This document shows positions 1 through 7,324 of a DNA stretch of 7,429 bases, piece by piece; the stretch's first letter is position 1, and every line of letters begins with the position of its first letter. The notes under the pieces were generated by a model, which did no database searches, was not told the DNA's origin, and saw nothing but the letters and a program-made list of their open reading frames with translations. The position numbers and the translations under genes were made by a program. Location of the stretch: positions 1 to 7,429 of the forward strand of contig JAGXHS010000144.1 in the NCBI GenBank assembly GCA_024636075.1, read 5' to 3'. This DNA is from Propionibacteriaceae bacterium. GTDB taxonomy: Bacteria; Actinomycetota; Actinomycetes; Propionibacteriales; Propionibacteriaceae.

Positions 1-53
1 ACCCTGGCCTACAGCGTCAAAGGCCACCCGCGACGCGCATAAATGAACTCACC

Positions 54-254
54 ATGTCAGGAGTTCTGGAGATCGAAACTGTGATCTGGCAGAAGGAGGA
101 AGACCTGAAGGCCTGGTGCCCGTCGGGCGGCGAGAACGTCGGGCGGCTGATTCCGATCCCCGGCTCGGACGAGTGGAAGATCGAGTGCCCGACGTGCGGC
201 GCATGGTGGCATGGCGGCAACACAGTCCTCGACGACCACGACCGTTGCCGGTAA
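54..254 (+). CDS. Small Cys-containing hypothetical protein
   Basis: A 66-residue reading frame that I do not recognise. It is acidic and Trp-rich, with Cys22 in AWCPSGGE, a CPTCG pair (Cys45 and Cys48) and a C-terminal Cys65, plus His54 and His62 near the end. The CxxC knuckle followed by His residues could bind a metal such as zinc, but this is only a pattern. There is no signal peptide or membrane segment. No clear Shine-Dalgarno sequence precedes the ATG at 54, which weakens the call; the protein-like composition and the ordered Cys spacing support it. It runs towards mcrC, tail to tail, with about 450 bases between them, so it is not in the McrBC operon. It may be a chance ORF or the last gene of an unrelated neighbouring unit. 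Confidence 0.42.
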   Translation: MSGVLEIETVIWQKEEDLKAWCPSGGENVGRLIPIPGSDEWKIECPTCGAWWHGGNTVLDDHDRCR

Positions 255-702
255 GCGGGCGGACGGCCCATTCCGATGTGGAACGTGATCGCGCAGGCGC
301 TTACCGAGGTCGATCATATTGCGCCACGGGAACGTCTTGTCGGTGAGGGCCACATCCAGTCCTTCGGCCAGGGATGGCCTTCCTGATTCGTGGCGCCCGC
401 TGAGGATGGTCAGTCAGGGCGGGCAGGAGAGCAATGCCAAGCGCATCGCCAATGCCCCTGAATCCCTCCACCGCCAGCGACTGGCAGCGTAGGCATGATC
501 GGCGATGCGCCCGGTGACAAGGAGATTCCGCAACCGTATCGATCAGCCGGGGATGAAATTCCGTGGAGGTAGAATCAGTGCCAATTCATCAGGAAGAGCA
601 GAACTCCGAGATGGGTGGCTCCCACTCGCCTCGCAGTGCAGCAGGCGGGAAAGTGGTCGCGAGGTACTGGATCGGGCCGATATTCGCCGACGGATATTGA
701 CG
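255..702. other. Gene-free stretch between converging genes
   Basis: No coding region is convincing here. A + strand ORF at 505-711 gives a basic, Arg/Ser-rich peptide without domain character. On the minus strand a frame stays open over much of 300-540 but has no recognisable protein in it, so a decayed gene is possible but not shown. One GC-rich hairpin can be drawn: GCCCGC at 395-400 pairs with GCGGGC at 419-424, extended by TGA/TCA inside after a two-base bulge. It has no T-run, so a terminator role for the converging genes is only a guess. I see no tRNA, insertion-sequence ends or CRISPR repeats. Confidence 0.5.
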
Positions 703-1884
703 TCAGGCTGATGTCATGGCATTCATCTCGGATGCCATGGCATCCACTTGGGCGATCACATGTGCTGGAGGTTGGTTGACATCCAGCGAATGACAGTGCA
801 CGGTCACCGGACTGTTCCGGATGTGATGGTGTCGCTCGGGCTCGTTGCCGGCCGCGTAGATCAGGTGCCCCGTGGTGAGTTCGAAGACAGTGCAGTAGGC
901 GAGCAGCTGGTACAGGTCGGCTTGTGGGAATCCGGAGGGCTTCTCCGCCTTGTACTTGGCATCGACAACCAACTCCACCCGCCCGTCGCGCTGCCAGACG
1001 AAGTCTGGTCGGATGTCGACGCTGCGGTCTTCGTCCAGCCAGGCCCGATGCTGCAGGGATGCGCGTCCGGGTCGACCGCGCATCGCCTCAGCCAGGGCAA
1101 CGGACACGAAGTCCTCGAAGATGCGCCACATGTCGAACACGTAGCCGCTGATTCGAAGGTCTCCTCTGTGCTGCTCGAACGAGTCACCATTGAGGATCAA
1201 CTCGGCCAGGCGCAGAGCCGGTTGATAGCGAGCGTTGAGTCGGGTCGGTTGCCATGTGGGTCGTATGGTCCCTCGTCGTAGTGGCGTCACATCGGCCAAC
1301 AACAGTCGAAGTCGGTGGAGTCGTTGCCGAGCTCTGGGGGCAGCTCCGGTTGTCCGCAGCAGTTGCAGCGCCGCGGTGAGCAGCAGTTGGTTCTCGGCCA
1401 CGTCGACGGTGAAGTCGTCGTAGCGGATCTCCAGTGGGATGAGCCGTCCGAAACGTTGTTTGATCTGCTCAGCTTCACGGATTCGTCCCCGCATGACTGC
1501 AGCGCTCTCGTCCACCGTGCGGTATCCCTTGAGGACACCCTGTTCGACGGCGCGCAGCGCCAAACGACCGAAAGACTCCGTCAGGGCCTCCATCAACCCA
1601 CTGTGCGCGTTGAGCGTCACCTCGTGGTTCCTCCAGAAGTCCGGCTCTCGGGCATAGCCCATCAGGAACACCAGCCGATGGATCTCGATCTTGGGCTCGA
1701 TCACGATCTGCAGATCGCCGACCCGCACAGCACCCACCTTGCGACCGGCCGTCAGCAGCCACCATCCGGGCCGCCCAGCGGGAAGGACAGTCAGCAAGTC
1801 ACTGCTGCGCAGCGTCGCTGCAACCGAATCCGGCAGCTCAACCAGCTGTCCAGCCCCTGCCTCACGCAGGATCAGCGGTCGCAT
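703..1884 (-). CDS. mcrC: McrC-type nuclease subunit of McrBC restriction system
   Basis: A 393-residue McrC homologue, the nuclease partner that McrB hexamers recruit to cut DNA carrying modified bases. The N-terminal part (about 1-110) is the McrC-type region that contacts McrB and includes IVIEPKIEI and FLMGYA. The middle (about 120-250) is helical. The C-terminal PD-(D/E)XK nuclease core has RPD at 292-294 and DAK at 308-310, followed by DLYQLLAY at 323-330. Asp294, Asp308 and Lys310 match the catalytic Asp/Asp/Lys triad known in E. coli McrC, with similar spacing. I chose the ATG at 1884 because McrC homology begins at MRPLILREAG. The frame is open back to 2106, but that extension is low-complexity antisense-style sequence lying wholly inside mcrB. 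The start sits 23 bases inside the end of mcrB and has no strong ribosome binding site, so translation is probably coupled to mcrB. All key residues are present, so it is likely active. Confidence 0.93.
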   Translation of the reverse strand: MRPLILREAGAGQLVELPDSVAATLRSSDLLTVLPAGRPGWWLLTAGRKVGAVRVGDLQIVIEPKIEIHRLVFLMGYAREPDFWRNHEVTLNAHSGLMEALTESFGRLALRAVEQGVLKGYRTVDESAAVMRGRIREAEQIKQRFGRLIPLEIRYDDFTVDVAENQLLLTAALQLLRTTGAAPRARQRLHRLRLLLADVTPLRRGTIRPTWQPTRLNARYQPALRLAELILNGDSFEQHRGDLRISGYVFDMWRIFEDFVSVALAEAMRGRPGRASLQHRAWLDEDRSVDIRPDFVWQRDGRVELVVDAKYKAEKPSGFPQADLYQLLAYCTVFELTTGHLIYAAGNEPERHHHIRNSPVTVHCHSLDVNQPPAHVIAQVDAMASEMNAMTSA

Positions 1885-3985
1885 CCGGGTCCGTCTCGTC
1901 GAGGGCCGCGGCGTCCTGGTGCCGCACTGCTGCTGACCGGATAATGGCCTCCAAACCGTACTGGGAAACCACGTCGACGCCGTCGCCGTAGTGGTGTTCC
2001 TCCAGCAGAGGCAGGATCGCGGTGCGCCAGACCCGATCGAAACCATGCGGCTTGTGGACGGCAGGGCGCATGAAGTACGAGGGGCCGATCTTGAAATCGG
2101 GATCATCGATTCGATCGTTCAATTCACCCAGCAGAACCGCCGCCTCCTGAGAATGCCCGTTGGCCTCCAGCCACTTGCTCAACATGCTGGCGGTCGGTTC
2201 CTCGCTGGGATGTAGTGGCAGAAAGGCGAATCGGCGTCGCATGGCCGCATCCACCAAGGCGATGGAGCGGTCCGCGGTGTTCATGGTGCCGATGATGAAG
2301 ACGTTCTTCGGCAGCGAGAAGCCGACCTCTCCACTGTCCCGTGCATACAGCAGCTCCACGGTCCGGTCGCGGTACTCCAGGAGGAAGTACAACTCGCCGA
2401 AGATCTTGGCCAGATTCCCACGGTTGATCTCGTCGATGATCAGGAAGTGCGGTGTGCCGGGCTCCTTGCGGGCGCGTTCAACAATGCGCCGCATCGGGCC
2501 CGGCGTGAGAGCGAAGCCACCGCTTTCTGTGGGGCGGTAGCCCTCGAAGAAGTCCTCGTAGCTGTATGACGGGTGGAACTGCACGAGTTGCACGGCGTCA
2601 CCGCCGAGGTGTTCGGCCAGATGCTGCGCGAGAAAGGTCTTGCCCGTGCCGGGAGGGCCGTAGAAGATCAGCTGCGGCCGGTCAGCCAAGAGGTCGATGC
2701 ACTCCTGCAACCACTCGCGACTGACGTGCAGGCGTTCGGCAAGCTCCTGAGTGGCTGGCGGAAGGTTCAGGGTGCGTGGTGGTGGTGGCGATGCTTGTGC
2801 GTCGTCCCGCGCCAGCAATGGCACCAGCAGATCAAGCTGTTGGGTCATGTCGATGATATTGTGCTGCACCTGGAATCGGGAGGTGAGCTCCGCGTCCAGC
2901 TCACCCACGGGGTGGGAAATGCGGTGCCAATCCACCTCTCGGACCAACTGTTGACCACGCTCACTTCGCTCCTGCCGCGCCTCCCCCGCGATGCGACCGA
3001 GATACAGCTGCCCTTCGTGACTTGTTGCCACCAGATCATCGGGCTTCATCTTCGAGAGGAAGGCGTGCAGCTCGTCCAACTTCTCGGCACGTGCCGCGTA
3101 CGAGGATTCCGCGTAGGCATCCTCCACCAGGTCCTTCAGCTCGCTTCGGCTGCTCGCGTCCACGGCAGCCGGCAAACGGGAATCGCGCAGAACAACGACT
3201 CCCCGGTCGATCCATGCCCGAGGATTTGCTTCCGAGCCCCCCAAGAGGCCCTTCACGAACCATGCTCGTTGTGTTGGCGCGGCAATCACTCCGGCATCTT
3301 CGAGAAATTCGCGGAAATCCTCAGAACGTTTCCGCTGAGCATCAGACGCGGCCCCGTTGACGAAGTCGATGCCGTCAGCTTCCAGCGCCTCACGTTGGGT
3401 GTCGGTGCGCGATGAATCCAGCCAACGAAAGCCTTCACTGGGAATGCCGGAGTTTCTGAGCACTCGGAATGCGGCCTCATGCTCGGTAGTCGACATGTAG
3501 GCGCCGACGGTTTGTGCGTTGGTTCCGGACACCTCGGCCAGATCCGAGTAGCTGGTCCACTCGCCCGCCTCGAGGAAGTCCAGCGCAGCAAGCAGCACGC
3601 GTTGATAGGAGGGCGCGTTCTTCCGCGCCTGAGCCGCTTCACGATAAGCGCGACTGGCGTCGATCGCGAGTCCGCGGCCTTCGGGGTGCGTCTCGAGCGC
3701 ACGAACACCGGCTTCGGTGATGGACCACCCCGGATTGTTCTTGGTCATCCATCCGGCGGCCGTCATGTCGGTCGCCCCGAAGCTCAGGCCGGTGGCCCAC
3801 CGTGCCTCGCCGTTCGTTTTGTTGGGTTCCGTTTCGTACTCGGTGAGCTCACCTGCCAGCCGAGCTTCGACGGCAGGAATCACATCTCGGGGCTTCATGG
3901 GTCCGCTCGCGTCGCGGAGTACTTCGAGCCCGGTCTTGAAGAAGAGGTCGTACCGGACCGGTTCGTGCACACTCGTCTCGCTCAT
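1862..3985 (-). CDS. mcrB: McrB-type AAA+ GTPase with Mrr_N-like, alkyltransferase-like and EVE-like N-terminal domains
   Basis: A 707-residue motor and specificity subunit of a McrBC modification-dependent restriction system. The C-terminal AAA+ domain (about 420-690) is typical McrB: Walker A GPPGTGKT at 443-450, Walker B with LIIDEINRGN at 515-524, the McrB signature MNTADRS at 568-574, RRRF at 583-586 and GPSYF at 634-638. In the McrB family this ring hydrolyses GTP to translocate DNA and activates McrC. The N-terminal half is far longer than in E. coli McrB (459 residues in total). Residues 10-100 look like an Mrr_N winged helix (RWATGLSFG...WSITEAG). Residues 125-210 resemble the DNA-binding domain of O6-alkylguanine alkyltransferases but lack the catalytic Cys. 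Residues 238-355 look like a PUA/EVE-type barrel. A Pro-rich hinge (about 398-410) leads to the motor. The ATG at 3985 has a partial Shine-Dalgarno, AAAGAG, seven bases upstream. It is the first gene of an mcrB-mcrC operon and divergent from drmD. The motor call is firm; the EVE-like call is tentative. Confidence 0.95.
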   Translation of the reverse strand: MSETSVHEPVRYDLFFKTGLEVLRDASGPMKPRDVIPAVEARLAGELTEYETEPNKTNGEARWATGLSFGATDMTAAGWMTKNNPGWSITEAGVRALETHPEGRGLAIDASRAYREAAQARKNAPSYQRVLLAALDFLEAGEWTSYSDLAEVSGTNAQTVGAYMSTTEHEAAFRVLRNSGIPSEGFRWLDSSRTDTQREALEADGIDFVNGAASDAQRKRSEDFREFLEDAGVIAAPTQRAWFVKGLLGGSEANPRAWIDRGVVVLRDSRLPAAVDASSRSELKDLVEDAYAESSYAARAEKLDELHAFLSKMKPDDLVATSHEGQLYLGRIAGEARQERSERGQQLVREVDWHRISHPVGELDAELTSRFQVQHNIIDMTQQLDLLVPLLARDDAQASPPPPRTLNLPPATQELAERLHVSREWLQECIDLLADRPQLIFYGPPGTGKTFLAQHLAEHLGGDAVQLVQFHPSYSYEDFFEGYRPTESGGFALTPGPMRRIVERARKEPGTPHFLIIDEINRGNLAKIFGELYFLLEYRDRTVELLYARDSGEVGFSLPKNVFIIGTMNTADRSIALVDAAMRRRFAFLPLHPSEEPTASMLSKWLEANGHSQEAAVLLGELNDRIDDPDFKIGPSYFMRPAVHKPHGFDRVWRTAILPLLEEHHYGDGVDVVSQYGLEAIIRSAAVRHQDAAALDETDPDATADPA
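2921..3274 (-). other. Probable PUA/EVE-like barrel domain inside McrB
   Basis: Residues 238-355 of McrB run TQRAWFVKG, then WIDRGVVVL, a helical insertion, FLSKMKPDDLVAT, GQLYLGRIAG and VREVDWH. The order 'W-x-V-x-G, small strand, helix, F...MKxxDxV, xxxLGxIxG, RxVxW' is typical of the modified-base-reading beta-barrels (EVE, ADAM-like and related PUA folds) found at the front of Mrr- and McrB-type restriction proteins. It is assigned by pattern only and could be another small barrel. Confidence 0.5.
3356..3613 (-). other. Alkyltransferase-like (ATL/MGMT) domain inside McrB
   Basis: Residues 125-210 of McrB. In order they show the alkyltransferase landmarks: a helix ending in LEAGEWTSYSDLAEVSG, where family members have IPxGxxxSYxxLA; NAQTVGAYMS, where they have xARAVGxAxxxN; AFRVLRNSG, where they have PCHRV (enzymes) or PWHRV (ATL proteins) followed by a short turn and G; and REALEADGIDF, matching the RxxLLxxEGV ending. 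The nucleophilic Cys position is Ala172, so it cannot transfer an alkyl group. The Tyr that helps flip the base in human MGMT (Tyr114) aligns with Tyr146. The arginine finger aligns with Gln158. The likely role is binding a modified or flipped base rather than repair. Confidence 0.72.
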
Positions 3986-4453
3986 GGATCCACTCTTTCT
4001 ATTTGCACGCTCAGGTCCAGCTTCGCATCGAGCTGGGACAGACGCTGGGATGTGGCGACCCCGGGTGAGGAACCTTCGATGTGGAAGAACCCCGAACGCT
4101 ACGGGCGGCTGCTACTCACGCACAACAACGAGAAGTTGGCGGCGTTGCTGGAACGCGTCGGCGAGGATGGGGAGCAGGCCACACTGAGTTCCGCTGACCA
4201 TGAGGTTTCCCCGCCGGGTGGGAATTGTACGAGGCAGTGATGGCTTTGCCCGGGGTAGATGAGACACGAAATCGAAATTGATGGCTTGAAAGCGTTCACT
4301 GCTGTTCTCATCTACGACTCCGTGCTGAAAGTGAACGCGTTCCCGGGCATAGCCGGATTGCCCGGTGGTCTGCTGAGTTCCAAGCCACAGGAGAGTTGGG
4401 CGGCTAGTCTGAATCAGAATCCCTCACAGAAGGCCATCCTCATCCAGATCCGT
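3986..4453. promoter_or_regulatory. Divergent intergenic region between mcrBC and DISARM
   Basis: The only place where promoters for both defence units can lie. No strong -35/-10 pair stands out. A candidate + strand pair is TTGAAA at 4286-4291 and CATCTA at 4309-4314, 17 bases apart, but the -10 is poor. An inverted repeat, CCAGCT at 4017-4022 and AGCTGG at 4031-4036 (extended to GTCCAGCT / AGCTGGGAC with one bulged base), lies about 32 bases upstream of the mcrB start and is a possible operator. The region also holds the small ORF at 4079-4240. The frame from 4259 to 4453 is open and continuous with drmD but is less GC-rich at third positions and uses rare codons (AGA, ATA), so it is treated as leader sequence. 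Confidence 0.55.
4079..4240 (+). CDS. Possible small ORF upstream of drmD
   Basis: A 53-codon frame beginning MWKNPERYGRLLLTHNNEKL and ending in a Cys-Thr-Arg-Gln tail. I do not recognise it. Its best support is a good ribosome binding site: GAGG at 4067-4070, eight bases before the ATG. The middle (LAALLERVGEDGEQATL) could form a short charged helix; the rest looks disordered, and there is no membrane segment. It lies in the same frame as drmD, separated by a stop at 4240, so it could be a small leader-encoded protein, a remnant of a displaced gene, or chance. The frame extends open far upstream, antisense to mcrB, which is expected in GC-rich DNA and gives no extra support. Confidence 0.3.
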   Translation: MWKNPERYGRLLLTHNNEKLAALLERVGEDGEQATLSSADHEVSPPGGNCTRQ

Positions 4454-7324
4454 ATGAACGAGAACCTGAACCTTGCCCCCGGCTCTGTCGTCGTCGTCCG
4501 CGACGAGGAGTGGTTGGTCACCTCGGCCGAACAGGCCGCCGATGGTCTGGTGGTGCGTGTCCGCGGCTTGTCGGAGCTGGTGCGGGGCACCCAGGCCACC
4601 TTCTACGAGGCATTGGACTCAATTGCTCCGCTGGATCCGCGGGACGCCGACGTCACCGCCGACGGCTCGTCGAACTATCGCCGTGCCCGGCTCTGGCTGG
4701 AAGCCACCCTGCGCAAGACCAGCATTCCGCTCACCGAACCGCGACTCTCGGTCGCCGGGGGAGCGTTGGCGGATTCCCTGGAGTACCAGCAGCTCGCGGT
4801 CCGCAAAGCGCTCAGCCCCGACAACCTGCGACCGCGCATCCTGCTCGCCGACGCGGTGGGGCTCGGCAAGACCCTTGAGATCGGCATGATCCTCGCAGAG
4901 CTGATCCGCCGTGGCCGGGGCGATCGCATCCTCATCGTCTGTCCCCGCCACGTGTTGGAACAGACCCAGCACGAGATGTGGTCACGGTTCGCCATCCCCT
5001 TCGTCCGTCTCGACTCGGTGGGCGTGCAGCGGGTCAAGCAGAAGATCCCCGCCACCCGCAATCCGTTCACCTACTTCAACAAAGTGATCGTCTCGATCGA
5101 CACCCTGAAAGGCGACCGCTTCGCCCACGACCTGCGTAAGCACCACTGGGACGCGGTGGTGATCGACGAATCGCACAACGTCACCAACTCGGCCACCCAG
5201 AACAACCGCCTCGCCCGCACCCTCGCCCCGCGAACCGACGCCCTGATCCTCGCCTCGGCCACCCCACACAACGGCCGCAACGAATCCTTCGCCGAACTGG
5301 TCCGACTGCTGGAACCGACCGCCGTCCACCCGCACGGCGATCTGGACACCGAGGCCCTGAAACGGCTGGTGGTTCGCCGCCATCGCCATTCCACCGAAGT
5401 GGCCCAGGTGGTGGGCCATGACTGGGCTGAACGCAAACCCCCGCAGCACAAGCTGATCGACGCCTCACCGGCAGAGGACGCCGTCGCCTCCGAGCTCTCC
5501 GACGTCTGGCTGCATCCCGACGGCGAGCCTCCCTACTCGGGCGCGACCGCCGCCCTGTTCCCGTGGACCCTGGCGAAAGCCTTCCTGTCATCCCCGGCGG
5601 CGCTGCGCGACACGATCACCAACCGGATCGCCCGGCTGGATGTCGCTTCCCCGGCGGCGCTGAGCGAACGCCGGGCCCTGCAACGACTCTCAGAACTCAA
5701 CGAGGCCTGCTTCGACGAATCCTCCAAGTACGAGGCGCTGCTCAGCTACCTGCGCGAGCTCAACGTCAAGACCGGTCAACGTGCCGTCGTCTTCGCCGAA
5801 CGCGTCCCCACCCTGCTGTGGTTGCAGGAGAAACTCGGCCGTGATCTGCACCTTCCCGGGAAGGGGATCACCGTCCTGCACGGGGGAGTCAGCGACGTCG
5901 AACAGCAGGAGATCGTGGAGAGCTTCAAACAGTCGACCTCACCGATCCGGGTACTGGTCACCGGCGACATCGCCTCCGAGGGCGTCAACCTGCACAAACA
6001 GTGCTCGGAGCTGATCCACTACGACATCCCCTGGTCACTGATCCGCATCGAACAACGCAACGGCCGCATCGACCGATACGGCCAAACCACCCCACCGCAG
6101 ATCACCACCCTGCTGCTCAGCCCGGCAGCCGAAGAGTTCTCCGGCGACGTGCACATCCTCAGCCGCCTGCTCGAACGAGAAGAACAGGCCCACCGTGCCC
6201 TCGGCGATGCCGCCAGCCTGATGGGCAGCTACTCCGTCGAAGCCGAAGAGAACGAGATCAAACGCGTGCTCGCCGGTCGGCGCGACTTCGACGAGGCGGT
6301 GCCGGACGTGTCCGACGTGATCGACGGCGATTCACTGGGTGTGTTGCTGGCCCTGCTGGACGACGCGGCTGCGGAGGTCACCGACGCACCGCTGGGCGGT
6401 GACGACGACCGCGGCCTGTACCCGAATGCCATCGATTTCCTCGACGAGGCGCTGCACGAGTACTACGAGGTGCCCTCCCAGGACCCGGACACGCTTGATG
6501 GTGGCGGCGTCAGATGGCGGCGGATGCCTGACGAGCACATCGCCACCCTGGTGCCACCGGCAGATCTGCGTCAGCGGTTGGATGCCCTGCCGCAGAGCTA
6601 CCTGCAGGAACGAAAGGTGCACAGCAAGCTGAAACTGGCCACCTCACTCCCCGTCGGCAAACAGCTGCTGGAGTCGGCTTTGTCGGATTCCAGCGATTCG
6701 TCGTGGCCCGAAGCGCACTACCTCGGACCGTTGCACCCCATCCTGGACTGGGCGGCGGATCGTGCGCTGGCCCGGCTCAGCCGCAACAGCGTCTTCGCCG
6801 TCCGCGGCGCGGTGACGCACCCGACGGTGCTGCTGCTCGGCACGTTGACCAACCGCCGCAGCCAGGTGGTGGCAGCGAGCTGGATCCAGATCGACTTCCC
6901 CAATCCTGCCAACCCGCACTTCGCTCTGCCCACCCTGCACGGATCAGCCACCGACCTGTTGCAGGCCGTAGGGATTCTGACGAAGCGCAACAACCCCGGC
7001 CCGGTCGCCGACGTGGCCCGCTACCGTCCCCTGATCGCCGCAGCTGTCGACAACGCCCACGAACAGATGGATTCGCTGGTCGAGGAAGCCACGCGGGCGG
7101 CCGAGCAGCGCATCGCCACCTGGAATCGCCGCACCAGCCGGTGGCAAGACGACGCAGCTGCCGTCGTGCAGCGGACCACCGTCACCGCACACCGGGTGGA
7201 CGTGGCCGCTGAGGCAAAACTGATCGAGGAGATGCGCCCGCAACGACGTCTGGTCCGGCCGTTGTTGCTGGTGCTACCGGCGGATCATCCCATCGAGCCG
7301 GGAGGTGAGCATGCCCAGCAGTGA
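4454..7324 (+). CDS. drmD: SNF2-family helicase, probable DrmD of class 1 DISARM
   Basis: A 956-residue SF2/SNF2-type helicase, the protein that with an adenine methylase defines class 1 DISARM. Motifs in order: Q-like SLEYQQLAV (108-116), motif I DAVGLGKT (133-140), motif Ia VCPRHVLEQ (162-170), DESH box VVIDESH (235-241), motif III SATPHNGR (268-275), motif IV AVVFAER (444-450), LHGGVS (475-480), motif V GDIASEGVNL (504-513) and motif VI EQRNGRIDRYGQ (533-544). The last resembles RapA-type SNF2 proteins. A long C-terminal region (about 560-956) of helical and small beta segments has no motif I can name. The start at 4454 is preferred because the family-like N-terminus (LAPGSVVVVRDEEWLVTS) begins there and the preceding 65 open codons are atypical. 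However, it has no Shine-Dalgarno, and an in-frame ATG at 4259 (1021 residues) remains possible. The stop overlaps the next gene by 14 bases. A plain RapA-like helicase is the main alternative; the neighbour favours DrmD. Confidence 0.82.
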   Translation: MNENLNLAPGSVVVVRDEEWLVTSAEQAADGLVVRVRGLSELVRGTQATFYEALDSIAPLDPRDADVTADGSSNYRRARLWLEATLRKTSIPLTEPRLSVAGGALADSLEYQQLAVRKALSPDNLRPRILLADAVGLGKTLEIGMILAELIRRGRGDRILIVCPRHVLEQTQHEMWSRFAIPFVRLDSVGVQRVKQKIPATRNPFTYFNKVIVSIDTLKGDRFAHDLRKHHWDAVVIDESHNVTNSATQNNRLARTLAPRTDALILASATPHNGRNESFAELVRLLEPTAVHPHGDLDTEALKRLVVRRHRHSTEVAQVVGHDWAERKPPQHKLIDASPAEDAVASELSDVWLHPDGEPPYSGATAALFPWTLAKAFLSSPAALRDTITNRIARLDVASPAALSERRALQRLSELNEACFDESSKYEALLSYLRELNVKTGQRAVVFAERVPTLLWLQEKLGRDLHLPGKGITVLHGGVSDVEQQEIVESFKQSTSPIRVLVTGDIASEGVNLHKQCSELIHYDIPWSLIRIEQRNGRIDRYGQTTPPQITTLLLSPAAEEFSGDVHILSRLLEREEQAHRALGDAASLMGSYSVEAEENEIKRVLAGRRDFDEAVPDVSDVIDGDSLGVLLALLDDAAAEVTDAPLGGDDDRGLYPNAIDFLDEALHEYYEVPSQDPDTLDGGGVRWRRMPDEHIATLVPPADLRQRLDALPQSYLQERKVHSKLKLATSLPVGKQLLESALSDSSDSSWPEAHYLGPLHPILDWAADRALARLSRNSVFAVRGAVTHPTVLLLGTLTNRRSQVVAASWIQIDFPNPANPHFALPTLHGSATDLLQAVGILTKRNNPGPVADVARYRPLIAAAVDNAHEQMDSLVEEATRAAEQRIATWNRRTSRWQDDAAAVVQRTTVTAHRVDVAAEAKLIEEMRPQRRLVRPLLLVLPADHPIEPGGEHAQQ
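7301..7306 (+). promoter_or_regulatory. Ribosome binding site of the downstream gene
   Basis: GGAGGT within the last codons of drmD, four bases before the ATG at 7311. This consensus site decides the ATG over the in-frame GTG at 7305, which lies inside the site itself. It also shows that the overlapping frame at the right edge is a real gene. Confidence 0.8.

Noticed and set aside
505..711. Short + strand ORF in the gene-free stretch
   Set aside because: The product is a basic, low-complexity peptide with no motif and it runs into the mcrC 3' end. There is not enough to call a gene.
1315..1944. Long + strand ORF antisense to mcrC
   Set aside because: It is a shadow of the mcrC frame, with no recognisable motifs and no ribosome binding site context.
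1885..2106. Upstream extension of the mcrC frame to the ATG at 2106
   Set aside because: The added 74 residues lie entirely within the mcrB coding sequence, are Arg/Ser/Thr-rich shadow sequence, and McrC homology starts only at the ATG at 1884.
2573..3415. Long + strand ORF (280 codons) antisense to mcrB
   Set aside because: It lies opposite the strongly supported mcrB frame, including conserved motor and N-terminal domain codons. Its product shows no domain pattern; long antisense frames are common in GC-rich genes.
3356..3613. Active O6-alkylguanine methyltransferase within McrB
   Set aside because: The PCHR nucleophile position reads AFR (Ala172-Phe173-Arg174), so no alkyl transfer is possible. 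It is kept only as a non-catalytic ATL-like domain.
4454..7324. Helicase subunit of a type I restriction enzyme (HsdR) or RapA itself
   Set aside because: There is no N-terminal PD-(D/E)XK nuclease motif as in HsdR and no RapA-like Tudor-type N-terminus recognised. The overlapping start of a methylase-like gene fits DISARM better.
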